Positions 44,768 to 57,529 are shown, counted from the first letter of the stretch. The stretch: 64,000 bases of DNA from Neostapfia colusana (GCA_030760725.1 JASWHV010000013.1:42876699-42940698), one strand, 5' to 3'. The notes: a model not told the origin generated them from the letters alone. Numbers and translations: made by a program.

Positions 44768-46335
44768 GTGCTGAACCACATCGAAGAAGCGACATTGGAA
44801 AGCATTCCGGTGGTTCAACAATATTCGGATATGTTCCTGGAAGAACTTCCAGGTATGGCACCTGACCGGGACATTAAATTTGCCACTGATTTAATACCCG
44901 AAACTGCACCTATAGTGGAGAGGCCATATAGGATGCCTGCTAATGAATTAGTGGAGCTCAAGAAGCAAATTCAGGAGCAGCTAGAAAAGGGTTTCATATG
45001 TCCAAGCTCATCACCGTGGGGAGCCCCCGTGCTCTTCGTAGACAAGAAAGATGGGACCCAAAGGATGTGTGTGGACTATAGGTCTCTAAATGAGGTGATG
45101 ATCAAGAATAAATACCCGCTGCCCCATATAGAGGATCTATTCGATCAAATGAATGGTGCTTCCAGCTGAAGATTAAACCCTCCGACATACCCAAGACTGC
45201 ATTTCGAACGCGGTATGGTTCGTATGAGTATACCGTTATGTCTTTTGGGTTAACGAATGCACCCGCATACTTTATGTACCTCATTAATAAGGTCTTCATG
45301 GAGTACTTGGACAAGTTCGTCGTGGTTTTCATCGACGATATCATGGTGTATTCAAAAAGTGAGGAAGAATATGAAGAACACTTGAGATTAATGTCGCAGA
45401 AACTGCGAGAGCATCAATTGTATGCTAAGTTCAGTAAGTGTCAATTTTGGCTAAAGGAAATATCGTTCTTAGGCCAAATCATCTCCGAAAGAGGAGTATC
45501 AATTGATCTCGGAAAAGTGAGGGATGTTTTGAAGTGGAACCAACCACAGAATGTGAGGGATATTCGGAGTTTCCTTGGGATGGCTGGATACAACCGCCGG
45601 TTCATCAAGGATTTCTCCAAAATAGCGAAGCCTATGACTGAATTGCTGATGAAAGAGAAAGCATTTCAGTTGACACAAGCGTGTCAAGATAGCTTTGAGG
45701 AGCTAAAGAAGTGATTAACAACAGCGCTGGTTTTTATATTGCCGTACGTGAGCAAGAGCTTCGATATATATTGTGGCGCATCAAGACAAGGGCTTGGATG
45801 TGTGCTTATGCAAGGACGACAAGTGGTAGCCTATGCATCGATGCAATTAAAGAAACATGAGCTGAAATACCCTACACACGACCTGGAACTTGCAGCCGTG
45901 GTACATGCCTTGAAGATTTGGAGACATTATACCCTTGGTCACCGATGTGGGATCTATACGGATCACAAAAGCCTCAAGTATATATTCACGCAAACGGATC
46001 TGAATTTCAGGCAACGTCGATGGTTGGAACTCATCAAGGATTATGATGTTGGAATCAACTATCACCCCGGAAAGGCCAATGTAGTAGCTTATGCATTGAG
46101 CCAAAAAGGAGCATGTCATCAACTCACGGTTCGGGAGCTGCCACCCGAGCTGCGTAAGGAGTTTGAACGGTTGCATCTCGGATTCTTGAACAAGATTGAG
46201 GTGATCGAACTGAACTCAGCGCTGGAATAAGAGATACGAGATGGCCAAGCAACGGATGAGGAAATCAAGGAAAGAATCAGATAAGGCATAGAAAAGGATT
46301 TCAAGGAAGATGAGAATGGTACGCTTTGGTTAGGG
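44768..46335 (+). pseudogene. A' copy: reverse transcriptase and RNase H fragment
   Basis: RT N-part at 44768-45167 (ELPGMAPDRD, CVDYRSLNEV, KYPLPHIEDLFDQ) ends at a small deletion that removes the SKIDLRSGYHQ region. RT resumes at about 45165-45713 with an intact FIDDIMVYSKS box, then a stop. RNase H follows at 45739-46230, with catalytic YCDAS changed to YCGAS and ADALS to AYALS. A stop ends it, and a short pre-integrase stretch (EDENGTLWLG) runs to the junction near 46335. Integrase and 3' LTR are missing. Same family as A, opposite orientation. Confidence 0.85.
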
Positions 46336-47639
46336 AAGCAGTATGTTCTTCATCTTCTCTAGACATTGGTATTTGGTGGAAACCTGAGTAGGCGTCTAGG
46401 AAGCATAACATATCACAGCCTGATGTAGAGTCTACTATTTGATCTATTCTAGGGAGAGGGAATGGATCTTTGGGACTTGCGTTATTGAGACTGGTGTAGT
46501 CGATGCACATCCGGAGCTTCCCGCCGGCCTTTGGGACGACAACAGGGTTTGCCAACCATCGAGGGTGGTGGACCTCCCGTATGAAGCCAGCATCCAGCAG
46601 CTTCTTGATTTCTTCATGGATGAAGTTCTGCCGCTCGATGGACTGCTTCCGGGGCTTCTGCTGGATCGGCCGAGCGTCGGGGAAGATCTTTAGATGGTGC
46701 TTGATCACCCTCCCTTGGGATCCCCGGCATCTGCGATGGTTGCCATGCAAATACGTCGCCATTGTGCCGGAGGAAGGTGATGAGCGTGCCTTCCTATTTG
46801 CTGTCCAGGCCCCCGGCTATCCAGGTGGTCTGGGCAGCGTCGGCGCCGACTTGGACGACCTTCAGGGGGACGTCGCCCTCATCGAGAGGCTGCACTTGGG
46901 GTGCAGAGGTTGAGGCACGGTGGCGTGCACTTAGGTGGGGCTGGCCTGGTTCTGCACCGCCAGGGGCAGGTGCTCGGGCTGTCGCAAGTGCTTGGAGCTT
47001 CTCCAAGGCTGACACTGCGGCAGTGCGGTCTCCACGGATCCTGAGGATGCCTGTTGGTGTAGGCATCTTCTGGACGAGGTAGCCGTAGTGGGCTACTGCC
47101 ATGAATCAGTACAGTGCCGGCCTGCCGATGATGGCGTTGAAGGGGAGGTCGACCTCCGCCACGTCGAACAGAATGTATTCTGTCCGGTAGTTGTTCGGTG
47201 CTCCGAAGGTCACCGAAAGGCTGATGTTGCCGTACGGGACAACTTGTCCCGGCCCTATCCCTGAGAACGGTTTGAGGGGGAGAGCTTGGACATGGAATTT
47301 GCAGCTTCAGGAAAGCTGAACGGCTGATAAGGTTGAGACCGGCCCCGCCATCCACCAGTACGTGGTACATCTTCACGTTGGTGATGGTGGGAGCTACCAA
47401 GAGCGGTAGCTGTCCGGCTCCAGCCATGTTCTTGGGGCAGTCGGCGGCGTCGAAGCTGATGGGGGTCCCTACCCACATGAGGTGCGGCGCTGCGCTTGGT
47501 GTAGGGGCCACCGAAGCCACTGCCTGCGCAGGGTCTTGACCACGTTCCGGGACGAGGGGTCCGAGGACCCTCCGTAGATGACGTGGAGCGCCTTCCGGCG
47601 CTCGTCTTCGCTGGAGCTGGAGCCCTCGCGGTGATGGAC
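46336..47639 (-). pseudogene. Element G (Tat lineage) protease and truncated RT
   Basis: Minus-strand continuation of 63077-64000. From 47639 downward: a gag-protease linker (ALHVIYGG), then protease VGTPISFDAADCPKNMAGAGQLPLL ... VLVDGGAGLNLIS (active site DGGA, typical of the Tat/Retand/Grande branch; about 47300-47470). RT entry sequence IKHHLKIFPDARPIQQKPRK and CIDYTSLNNASPKDPFPLPRID follow, then CFLDAYSGFHQIPM, ending near 46336 where A' begins. Several stops and frameshifts occur between protease and RT (e.g. near 47100 and 46795). The FVDD catalytic block, RNase H and integrase are gone. Confidence 0.85.
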
Positions 47640-47644
47640 CGCCT
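47640..47644. repeat. Target site duplication of F (CGCCT), left copy
   Basis: CGCCT here equals CGCCT at 63072-63076. Joining the flanks restores the G gag-protease coding sequence. Confidence 0.9.
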
Positions 47645-50600
47645 TGACACGACCCCACTGGTCCTGTCGAGCCAGGATCACGCTGAGGGGTGCTGCGTTG
47701 CACAGCACCGTATAACACACGTCAAAGGTACAAAGCGGAAGCGGAAGCTTATTACATAAACAGTCTTATGACCTGTTTACATCAAAATACGTTTAGTCCA
47801 CACTCGCGGGCGTAGACTAAGCATCAAGTGCACGTTCAGCCCTCGAACGTGTCCTTGCTAGCACACACGCACACTAACTCTGTGGCGTGCACGACTCCCA
47901 CTCGACGGGGTTCCCCTCCTGGGGTTCCGTCTCCTCTTCGGGAGTCCCTTCCTCATAGAACCCTGCAAAAAGCTTCAAACACAAGCAGTGAGCACGAAGG
48001 CTCAGCAAGTCTGACCCGTCTCACCTAAACATGGAACTTCTACATGAGGGTAATGGGTTGCATGAGGTAAAAATCATTTGCAAGGACTCGCCTAATTAGT
48101 AGAACCTTACTTTCAAGTTTTAGCAGCAGGTTGTGGAGAACCTTACGCTAAGGCACATGAGAGAGCCGCAATCAAACAAGAAACGCATTTCTCTCATGTA
48201 CTTTGCCCAAAGTTGAAAATAACTTTAGTTAGCACTAAACTACAGCATATCATTAACAATCAATGTCCAGCTTTCAATCAGCAACATTTTAACATGTAAC
48301 TAGCCTGTTCTTTCTACGTCACGGTACAGTGAACAAGTGGTACTCACTGACCGCGAGGGACGGCGATTATAATCGATTTACACCTGCAGGGTTACCCGAA
48401 CAACCCGTCACGTACGCCCATACTCGATGTTGCCTACAACAACCATCACGGACGCCGTACGCGACTACCTTTCACCCGTTAGCCAAATATTGAACCGGTC
48501 CCATCGTCCCGAGCAAGAGGTCCCTGCACGCGCATCTCTGTGCCGCCAGCTGATTTACACCTCGAGCTCTCAACCTACCCTCTGAACGACGGGCAATGCC
48601 TCAATACCCAGCTACCCGAGTTACATCAGTTTCCCGGTTCCCATATAGCCGGTAGGTCTTCGGTACTGTTCTAGCTTGTTCAACAGGCCCGCACACGGCT
48701 CGGTCCTCAATCGACACAAGCGGAGCTACAGCACACAGGCCCCAAAGTCCTGCTGCCCTTACTCTCCGCTCGGTCTCATTTTCTTGCCATGTGTTTCATG
48801 TGCTATCTCTACCCGAGCGATGTGCCTCTAGCCTATTCTCGCGAGTAGTTCCAACTACTCGACTTGTACCGAATCCTACTCTATCCTAGCAATGCAGTGG
48901 CTAACGGGGTTTGCAATCCTAAACCCAGCCCATGGTTATCTTGGCTGTGCAGTTGGGTTTCCAATCAAGACTCTAATGCAAAGAACAAAGGAAACAAGTA
49001 CGTGCTCAAAACAATAAAAATTTGTAAAAAGGTTAATGCAAACCGGGGCTTGCCTTGCTGCTCTTGGTCGTAGGCTAGCTGTTCCTCCGGAGTAACGAAG
49101 TCTAGGACTTCGGGTTCCTCCTCGACCTTAGCGACTACATGATAAGAGCAATGTATGTATTAATTTAAATGCATTTGTATTATCTTTGAAGTTGTGAAGT
49201 CTATAACCTTTGCTAGACAGACCTAAAGACTGTGAAACTTTTACTGTGGCTTGGTTACAACCTAAACAGAGACTTGGTCAAGTTTTAGTTGCAGCAAAGC
49301 TCAATTGAGCCCTCCACAATTAATTATGTCCTTGACCTTAATTAAAGGCTTTTAGGGTGTTCTAAGGATTTTCATGAAACAAACTATGACTTTATGAAAA
49401 CTAGATTTTCAGAGGGTTCTAATGGAGTTGGTCTCACTTAATTTGGAAGTCTCTAACTAAAGATATGAGCTAAACAATTTCAGAGAAAATTCTGAAAATG
49501 TTTCTGAACATTTTCTATTTTCTCTGGAACAGTTTTACTAATCACACCATTAGGTGGACTAAATGAGCTCAAATGGATCTGAAATTTTTATGGTAGTTCA
49601 AGGATATTTTGGTGAACATCTCAGCAAAATTTCGGGATTTTCCTCCAAAGGATTCTCCAGTTAAAATTCCTAACAGTTTAAATTTGAGGAATTAATTCTG
49701 GAGAAATAAGGAATTTCATGGAGTGAAACTTGATTTTCTGGAAAGTACTCAGAGAGCTGAATCCAGCAAAATTTGGTTCACTCAATTTGGAGCTTTCTAG
49801 CCAAAGTTATAAGGATTTGAAGTTTGAAGGAAATCTGAAAATCGGGGAAAAGTTTAAACTCGCGCGTGGGCCCAGGGGACACGCGTCGCACGCCTAGGCG
49901 ACAGCACACCGCGGCCCACAAGGATTTTGCGCGCCAGCACACCCGATCCCGGCCGCAGCCGGATCCCGTTTCAAAATATCGGCCGCTGACAGCTGGGGTC
50001 CACCCCCTTCTTCAACCTCGCGACACCCGCGCTCCGCCGCCGAGGGACCTCGCCGGAGAGCTCGCCGCTGGCTGCTGTACAGCTCCAAACTTCTTGATTC
50101 TGGCCGCCCCTGCCTACTTTTACTTGGGGAACAGGATCCGAGGGTCAGCTGCTCATGACAACGGCCGGAGCATAGTCGGCGACGAGCCGCCATATCGGAA
50201 CGACTTCGGCCATGTCGGCTGACTCTCCTAGTACCTCAGCTACTTGGGAAATCGGTCGGGAAGCATCAGTGGACCTCAGAGAAGGTCGACATGCACTCGA
50301 GGCAGCTCGGGGAAGGCCCGAAATAGGTCCTCACCGTGCGCCCGATACCCCCCCGTTCGTTCCGCCATTAGTAGGCCTTAAATTACGCCGGGCACAGAGG
50401 TTTCCCGGCCCAGAGTTGTGAAGGCAACTTGTGCGTCACCGTGTCTAGCTCGTGTGGGAGTGGCCTAAGGCCCTCTAATCCTTTCTAGAGCACGAATTAA
50501 GCAGAATCGTACCCGAAGGTCGTTCTGCACACAGAAAGGGGAAAAGTGGAAATTCGCCGCCGGTGAGCAACCACTCGAGCTGTGGCTCGGGGATGAGCAG

Positions 50601-51686
50601 CACCGGTCACCTTCGCGTCCAAGGGTGCCTTGGCTCGGGCGTGACAACGCCCAGGTTGGGCTGTCCACGAAAGCCCGAGGTGCGGCGGTTTCCAGTTCCG
50701 AGTTTGATCTTTCGGCACAGCCGATATCACTTGGTTTCAATCGACTGCTAGCAATGGGGAGGATGGAGGAAGGTCTCTAGTACCTTGCTGGGACTCTGGA
50801 GTGGAAGGAGGGAGCTGCGATCGGCGTTCTCCGATCAAGTCCGGGTTGCGGAAGTTCTCTGCCGGCGCTGAGTTCTTGCGGAAGAGAACTGTGGTGCCTC
50901 GGCCGAGGAGGGGGGCAGGCGCCTTAAGAAGGCTCTGCACCGCCTCATGCCCGCGCGTGGGCAAGCAGCTGGTGGCGCGGTGGCTGGCCTCGGTGGCGAT
51001 CACCGCTGCAGCTCGGCGACCCGAGTGAAAAGTCTCAGTCGGTTTGTGTTGAAGTAGAGGCTGACATGTGGGTCCCACCCCTCCTTTTAACCTCTGAAAT
51101 TTACTCCTAACAGCTGTGGTAAACAGTGAACCCTATTCTACCCTTGGCACTTCAAATTATTCACCCATGAGCCATTTGAATTGATCAAAGTTCAAATGAG
51201 GTTTGGTTTGAATGAATTTCAGCACAAGTACAGTTTGAAATTCAAATAAAGTTTGAATTTCTCCCCCTTAGCTCATGTCAAGATCAACTCCAAATGGAGT
51301 GAAAATTGGTGTGGGAGCTCACAAAAATGTGCTGAGTGAGAATATGCCTTCCACTTTTAAATTCAGTGGGTGAAAACAGTTTGAATTTGAATATGGTTTC
51401 AAACTGCCCTCTTCCTATCTATACTCAAAATGACCTCAAAAAGGTTTTGAATTTGGGTGAAACTTGGCATGGACATCCTTAGCAAAGTGTAGGGGTTTTT
51501 CCTATGTCCAGCCCATCTATATCACATGTGGGAAATACCACTCTTGCAATGTGCAAGTTTGTTCCCTAATGAGCATGTTGATAATTGTTACTTGCTCTTC
51601 ATTTGTGTTCATCGTTCTTCCTCAAATGAGGTGTGTGGTGTGGTAATGAACACTGCAAATGGGTGTCAAAAACTGAGGCCCTTACA
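47645..51686 (-). mobile_element. Element F 3' LTR (4042 bp)
   Basis: The minus strand starts TGTAAGGGCC at 51686 and ends GTCGTGTCA at 47645. Palindrome CGATTATAATCG is at 48364-48375. The polyadenylation-type signal is altered relative to D. Confidence 0.95.
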
Positions 51687-51703
51687 TTCCTCCCCCCTTA
51701 AAA
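51687..51703 (-). promoter_or_regulatory. Polypurine tract of F
   Basis: Purine run on the minus strand (CTTTTAAGGGGGGAGGAA-like) immediately before the 3' LTR start, identical in place to D. Confidence 0.85.
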
Positions 51704-51756
51704 GAATCTCGTCCCGAGATTATAAGGTGAAAATGAGAGAGAGGACGGTGGAAAAA

Positions 51757-54700
51757 TTACCGGATATGCGACGTGAGAAAGTCGGGGTAGTTAGTGCGAA
51801 GGAATTCTTCGCTTTCCCATGTCGCTTCGTCCATGGAGTGATTACTCCACAGAACCTTGTAGAACCACAACGTACGGTTGCGTGTGGTTCGGGCCTTTTC
51901 ATCAATAATCTGCACCGGTTCCTCCCGATAGGTGAGATCCGGTTGCAGTTCTTCAATGTCTTCCAGCTGAACGGTAGTTGATAGCTTGAGACACTTCCTC
52001 AGCTAGGAAATGTGAAAGACGTCGTGCACACCGGAAAGTGCTTCTGGTAATCTCAGCCGGTATGCCACCGATCCACATCTTTCGGTAATCTGGAATGGAC
52101 CGATGAATCGGGGTGCCAACTTTCCTCTCACCCCAAATCTGTTTACGCCCTTCATTGGAGATACTCGTAGGTATACGTGATCTCCAACTTCGAATTGTAA
52201 TGGGCGCCTCCTCCGGTCCGCATACTGTTTCTGTCGGGATTGAGCGGCTCTTAGGTTCGCTTGAATCAGTCGAACCTTTTCTTCCGCGTTGTTGACAAGG
52301 TCAATCCCGAAGGTAACTCTCTCGCCAGACTCACACCAATTCAATGGTGTGCGGCATTTTCTTCCGTATAGCGCCTCGTAGGGCGCCATCTTGATGCTGG
52401 CTTGGTACCCATTGTTGTACGAGAACTCGGCTAACGGCAAGTGATCATCCCAATTCTTGCCGTGGTCGATAGCGCAAGCTCGTAGCATGTCTTCTAGAAT
52501 CTGATTTACCCGCTCGGTTTGCCCATCCATCTGCGGGTGGTAGGCTGAACTACGGATCAGCTTCGTCCCCAAGGAAGCGTGTAGCTGCTCCCAAAAACAG
52601 GACACAAATAAAGTGCCCCGGTCCGATACGATGGTACGGGGTACGCCGTATAAGCATAGGATCCGTGAGATGTACAGTTCAGCGTACTTCTTGGCGTTGT
52701 AGTTGGTGTTGACCGGGATGAAATGGGCAACTTTGGTGAGCCGATCGACGATCACCCACACAGAATCATGTTTCTGTAAGGTGGTGGGTAAACCGACGAC
52801 GAAATCCATGCTCACGTCCTCCCACTTCCAGGCAGGAATGCCCAGTGGTTGCAGCAGTCCCGGTTTCCGCATGTGGTCTGCCTTCACCCTTCGACATGTA
52901 TCACACTCGGACACGTATTTTGCTGTCTCTCGCTTTATCCGTGTCCACCAAAACTTTCTTTTGAGTTCTTGATACATTTTGTTGCTGCCGGGGTGAATAG
53001 AAAACTTTGATAAGTGAGCCTCATCAAAGATTTTCTTCCGTAACTCCGGGTTTCGGGGTACGACGATCCGGTCCTTGAACCATAGGACGCCGTCTCCGTC
53101 CTTCCGGAAACATTTCAACTCCCCACTGTCTATACGTCTCCGCAAATGTGACATGCCCTTGTCATTCTTCTGGGCTGCCGCTATCTCTTCACGGATGGTG
53201 GGGATCAAAGCTAGGTTGTAGAGAGCTCCGTGTGGAATCACATGTAGTGGTGGTTCGCTCTCTTCCAACGGTGTGATGGTCAGATTATTGACGTGTGACT
53301 TGCGGCTCAGCGCATCTGCCACAACGTTTGCCTTGCCCGGATGATAATGGATCTCTATCTCATAATCCTTTATCAGTTCTAACCATCTTCGTTGCCTCAT
53401 GTTCAGCTCCTTCTGAGTGAATATGTACTTGAGGCTTTTGTGGTCGGTATATAAATGTACGAGGTTACCGAGTAGGTAGTGCCTCCACATCTTCAGTGCA
53501 AGTACCACGGCAGCGAGCTCCAAATCGTGAGTTGGATAATTCTGCTCATGGTTCCTAAGCTGCCGTGATCCATACGCGACCACTCTTCGGTCTGGCATCA
53601 GCACACATCCGAGCCCAATGCCGGATGCATCGCAGTACACATCGAACGGTTTTGTTGTGTCTGGCTGCGCCAAAACCAGTGCTGATGTCAGGTGCTTGAC
53701 TAAAGCCTTGAATGCTGCTTCACATGCTGGACTCCAAACATATTTGGTAGCCTTCTTCAGCAGCTCTGTCATTGGCTTGGCAATCTTCGAGAAGTTCGGA
53801 ATGAACCTCCGATAATATCCCGCGAGTCCGAGGAAACTCCGTACCTCATGAACAGTTCTCGGGGACTTCCAATTCAGCACTTGCGTGATCTTGCTCGGGT
53901 CCACAGCGATACCCTCCGCTGAGATGATATGCCCGAGGAAAGGCACTTGCGATATCCAAAACTCGCATTTGCTGAACTTTGCGTACAACTTGTGATCCCG
54001 CAGCCGTTGCAAGATTATACGCAGATGTTTCTTGTGATCTTCCTCCGACTTGGAATATACCAGGATGTCGTGGATGAAGACCACGACAAACTTGTCCAGC
54101 TCCGGCATGAACACCGAGTTCATTAAGTACATGAAGTGAGCTGGAGCATTGGTGAGGCCAAAGGACATGACCAGGTACTCATAAAGTCCGTACCTTGTCG
54201 AGAAAGCTGTCTTTGGAATGTCCTCCGCCCTTATCTTAATCTGGTGGTACCCGGATCTTAAATCCATCTTGGAAAAGATCTTTGCTTTGACCAACTGATC
54301 AAACAACATGTCGATCCGTGGCAACGGGTACTTGTTCTTGATGGTTACGGCATTTAATGGACGGTAGTCCACGCAAAGCCGCAACGTTTCATCCTTTTTC
54401 TTGACAAATAATGCCGAACAACCCCATGGCGAGGAGCTCGGCCTAATAAAACCCTTCTCCAGAAGGTCCGTGAGCTGAGTCTTCAGTTCAGCCAACTCCT
54501 TGGGTGCCATCTTGTACGGCCTTCGGGATATTGGCATGGTTCCCGGTGCAAGTTCAATCTTGAACTCCACCTCTCTATCGGGTGGCATCCCCGGCAAATC
54601 GTCCGGGAATACATCCGGGAACTCTCGGACCACTGGAATGTCTTCCAATCTGATGGTTGTGGCTTGATAGACACTTGGAAGTTTTATTTCTGGACTGTCC

Positions 54701-56313
54701 AGAAATAATGAGTGAGAACCGTGCACCTCTGAGTTTAAGTGCACGACTCGAAGGACGGTGTCTAAAACAGCGCCGTGGCGGGTTAACCACGACATCCCTA
54801 GGATGACATCGACCTTCTGTCCCTCTAAGATAATGAGAGACGTGGGGTACACTATACCCGCTAAGCATAATGGTGCTTTGGAGACCATTACGCTTGCTGA
54901 AATCTTCCCACCCGGTGAACAAATTAGATATGGACTATCGGTGGGTAGTATTGGCAAGCTGTGTTTAGCAATGAAAGCTTGGCTAATAAAATTATGCGTG
55001 GCGCCTGAATCAAATAGTACTATAGCGGGATGCTGGTGGAGTTGGAACATACCCGCAAGGATTGGCTCGCCCTCCGGCACGTCCTCAATGGCAAGTTGGT
55101 GGACAGTGCCGGGCCTAGGGTTTGCCCGCCGCGCATTAGTAGGGTTCCGGGGTTGATTCCTCCCCGGAAATTGTGGTGCCACTCCGCCGCCTTGCCTCTC
55201 TGGGCAACTGCTTGCGAAGTGTCCTGGACGACCACACTTGTAACATGTGGCCGCTGCTGGTGGAGTACTCGGGGGACGAAAGCCCGGCATGCGTTGCGGA
55301 GGTGCAAACGCACGCGGCATCGCCCGCTGCTGCTGCTGTTGTTGCGGTGGTGCTGGCAGTGCCGGCCGGAATGCCGGTGAAGAGTACGGCCGACTGCGGA
55401 ACGGCATCGACCGCTGTGGTGGTTGCCAGCGTGGGCCTGATGGTGGGCGATTCACCATCCGAAACTTCTGAGAAGGACCACCTCCTTCTCCGCTGCTCTG
55501 CGGCGCGCTTCGCTTTCGCTCTGCCTCCGCCAACTCCTTGCCGGAGTCCTCCTGAACAATCGCAGCATCAATGATGTCGTTGAGGCTGCCGCGATTGAAC
55601 ATCGCCAGCTTGTCCTTCAGGAGCGGGTTAAGCCCCTGGTAAAAATGGTCCCGCCGCTTCTCGTCCGTATCTGCGTGATACGACGCGTAGAGCGCGAGAT
55701 CGTTGAACGCCCTGGAATATTCCAGCGCGTTCCGGCTCCCTTGTTGCAGGTGTAGGAACTCCTGCGTCTTTCTCTTCATCAAACCGGGCGGTATATGATA
55801 GGCCCTGAAGGCCGTCCGGAACTCCGCCCAGGTCATCACTCGGTCGGTGGGTTGTGAAGCACAAAAGTTGGCCCACCACGCGCTCGCGGATCCTTGGAGC
55901 TGCTGGACCGCGAACTGAGTCTTGCGCTGCTCGCTGATTTGGAGCAGCCCGAACTTTATCTCTATGGCGCGGAGCCAGTTGTCCGCGTCAAGTGGTTCAT
56001 CCGCCCTTGAGAATACAGGGGGATGAGTCGCCAGGAATTCGGAGTAGGAGCTCTGTTGGCGCTCCTCACGATCTTGACGTCTCTCTGGGCGAGACGTATT
56101 CGCAATTAACGTTTGCAGCAGCTCTGTGTGCTGCTGATGTGAACCTGCCATTGCCGCGACAATGTCGGCCAATGTAACCGTTGGCAATGGCGGTGGCGGT
56201 GTTTGCTGTTGCTGCTGCTGCTGCTGCCCCGAGGAGTCCTCGGGAGGCGGTTGGGAGGCCTCACCCCCTTGGCTAGTACCTCCAACATCAGGGTTGGCAC
56301 GAGTACGCGTCAT
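51757..56313 (-). pseudogene. Element F gag-pol, RT catalytic change and premature stop
   Basis: Same 4557-nt frame as D from ATG 56313 to the ancestral TAA at 51757-51759. Gag, zinc knuckle (CYKCGRPGHFASSC), protease (DSGATHNFI), RNase H and integrase motifs are intact. Two lesions stand out. First, the RT box reads FIHD instead of FIDD (near 54070-54075), replacing the first catalytic Asp with His. Second, a Gln codon became TAG at 52003-52005 right after VFHIS, cutting off the last 80-odd residues including the chromodomain-like segment. That downstream sequence remains readable in frame. The product should be RT-dead; any later mobility would need another copy's proteins. Confidence 0.95.
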
Positions 56314-56314
56314 T

Positions 56315-56605
56315 CTGAAATTCAACACAGCAGCAATTAGCACATGTCTTCTCCAAATTCCATAAACAGCAGTAGGTATTGAAGCGACGCATGATTAACT
56401 TGCACAACATTCACATATATTGATAAAGCATAAACTTTATACAAGATACATTATTCTCGGATCTCCGAGAAGTCGTGCTCATGTCGTCACTACCTATACA
56501 TACGCTACTGTCTACACGACATGTCACCGATTACAAAAGTTGGGTTACGCTACCCTAGCTGCCCTACTTGGCAACCGTAACCCCCTACTCGGAGTAGAAC
56601 TCGAC
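56315..56605 (-). other. Putative intron between ORF0 and gag of F (291 nt)
   Basis: Same GT (56605) to AG (56315) borders as in D, one base shorter. The flanks CACAGGAG and AATGACGCG and the GTGCTAATTG branch-like site are preserved. It is absent in B. Confidence 0.75.
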
Positions 56606-57529
56606 CTCCTGTGGGTCGTCCTCCTCCGGTACCTCGGCTGGTGGCTCGGGATCTACCACCTCTTCTCCCATTCCAGGTTCTCCCATGGCTGGAAGACCCA
56701 AGACTACCGGTACGCCCAATACCGGGGGCACGAGGTCCTGTAATGCATGCACCTCGTCCATAGCCTGGTTGTAGTCCTCTTCCCAGCCTTGTCCTTCCTC
56801 AATAGCGTCGTCCCGCTCTTGAGCAAGGTCCGCATTCTGCTGGGTTAGGGTCTGCACCAGCTCTTGCAACGCCGCGATGTCAACACGTCTCTTCTTCTTT
56901 GCCTTCTTCAGACGACGCAACTTATTGTGTTGTTCATTCAGTCGCTTGATCGTCGGAAGGAGCACATTGCGGAGTGCACTGTGAGCACTCTCAAAATGAT
57001 CTCCACGGCTTGTGCTCTCCTTGAGCTTGGCGGCGAGATGCTCTGTATGAACAGCTTGGCTGTCCATCACAGCGTTTCCCGCCCTCATTTGGAGGCTGAG
57101 GTTGGCCTCCGCGGGGTTGTACCTTGGGCAAGTCGGGTCTGTTGCCTCCAGGTACCTCTCTTCCCACACATGCTGAGCTCGTCCCTCCACCGGAACGAGT
57201 GCGTATGGAGTTCCCTCCATAGCCTGCACGTGTAGTTGGCAGAAACGTGACATAGTGTCACGGGCTGCCACTTGCCACATCCCTTCCGGTTGTCTTCCTC
57301 TCACCGTGACGGTGAATGGCACCCAACCGGGTGGCGTAGGTCCTGCAGGAACCTCGACATGGATCGTCCACGTCTTGTTCCCCTCTTCGCCTTCTTCCTT
57401 GGCGAAGTATTGCGGCATCTGATCGTACCCGAAATATTGGAGCATTTGCCGCAATGCTTCCGGGTAGCCGCTACGGTCAGAGCAGTGGGAAACTACCCAC
57501 CCGTTCTCCAACCGTTTATCTGCTGCCAT
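56585..57529 (-). CDS. Element F ORF0 protein (314 aa)
   Basis: Intact, same length as D ORF0 and nearly identical. Differences include Trp to Arg at residue 27 (Arg also in B), Asn to Asp near 36, and several in the coiled coil. The possible dsRBD-like N-domain (22-100), coiled coil (165-265, basic KKAKKKRR) and acidic proline-rich tail are all present. It stays open although gag-pol of the same copy is broken. Function unknown. Confidence 0.85.
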   Translation of the reverse strand: MAADKRLENGWVVSHCSDRSGYPEALRQMLQYFGYDQMPQYFAKEEGEEGNKTWTIHVEVPAGPTPPGWVPFTVTVRGRQPEGMWQVAARDTMSRFCQLHVQAMEGTPYALVPVEGRAQHVWEERYLEATDPTCPRYNPAEANLSLQMRAGNAVMDSQAVHTEHLAAKLKESTSRGDHFESAHSALRNVLLPTIKRLNEQHNKLRRLKKAKKKRRVDIAALQELVQTLTQQNADLAQERDDAIEEGQGWEEDYNQAMDEVHALQDLVPPVLGVPVVLGLPAMGEPGMGEEVVDPEPPAEVPEEDDPQEVEFYSE

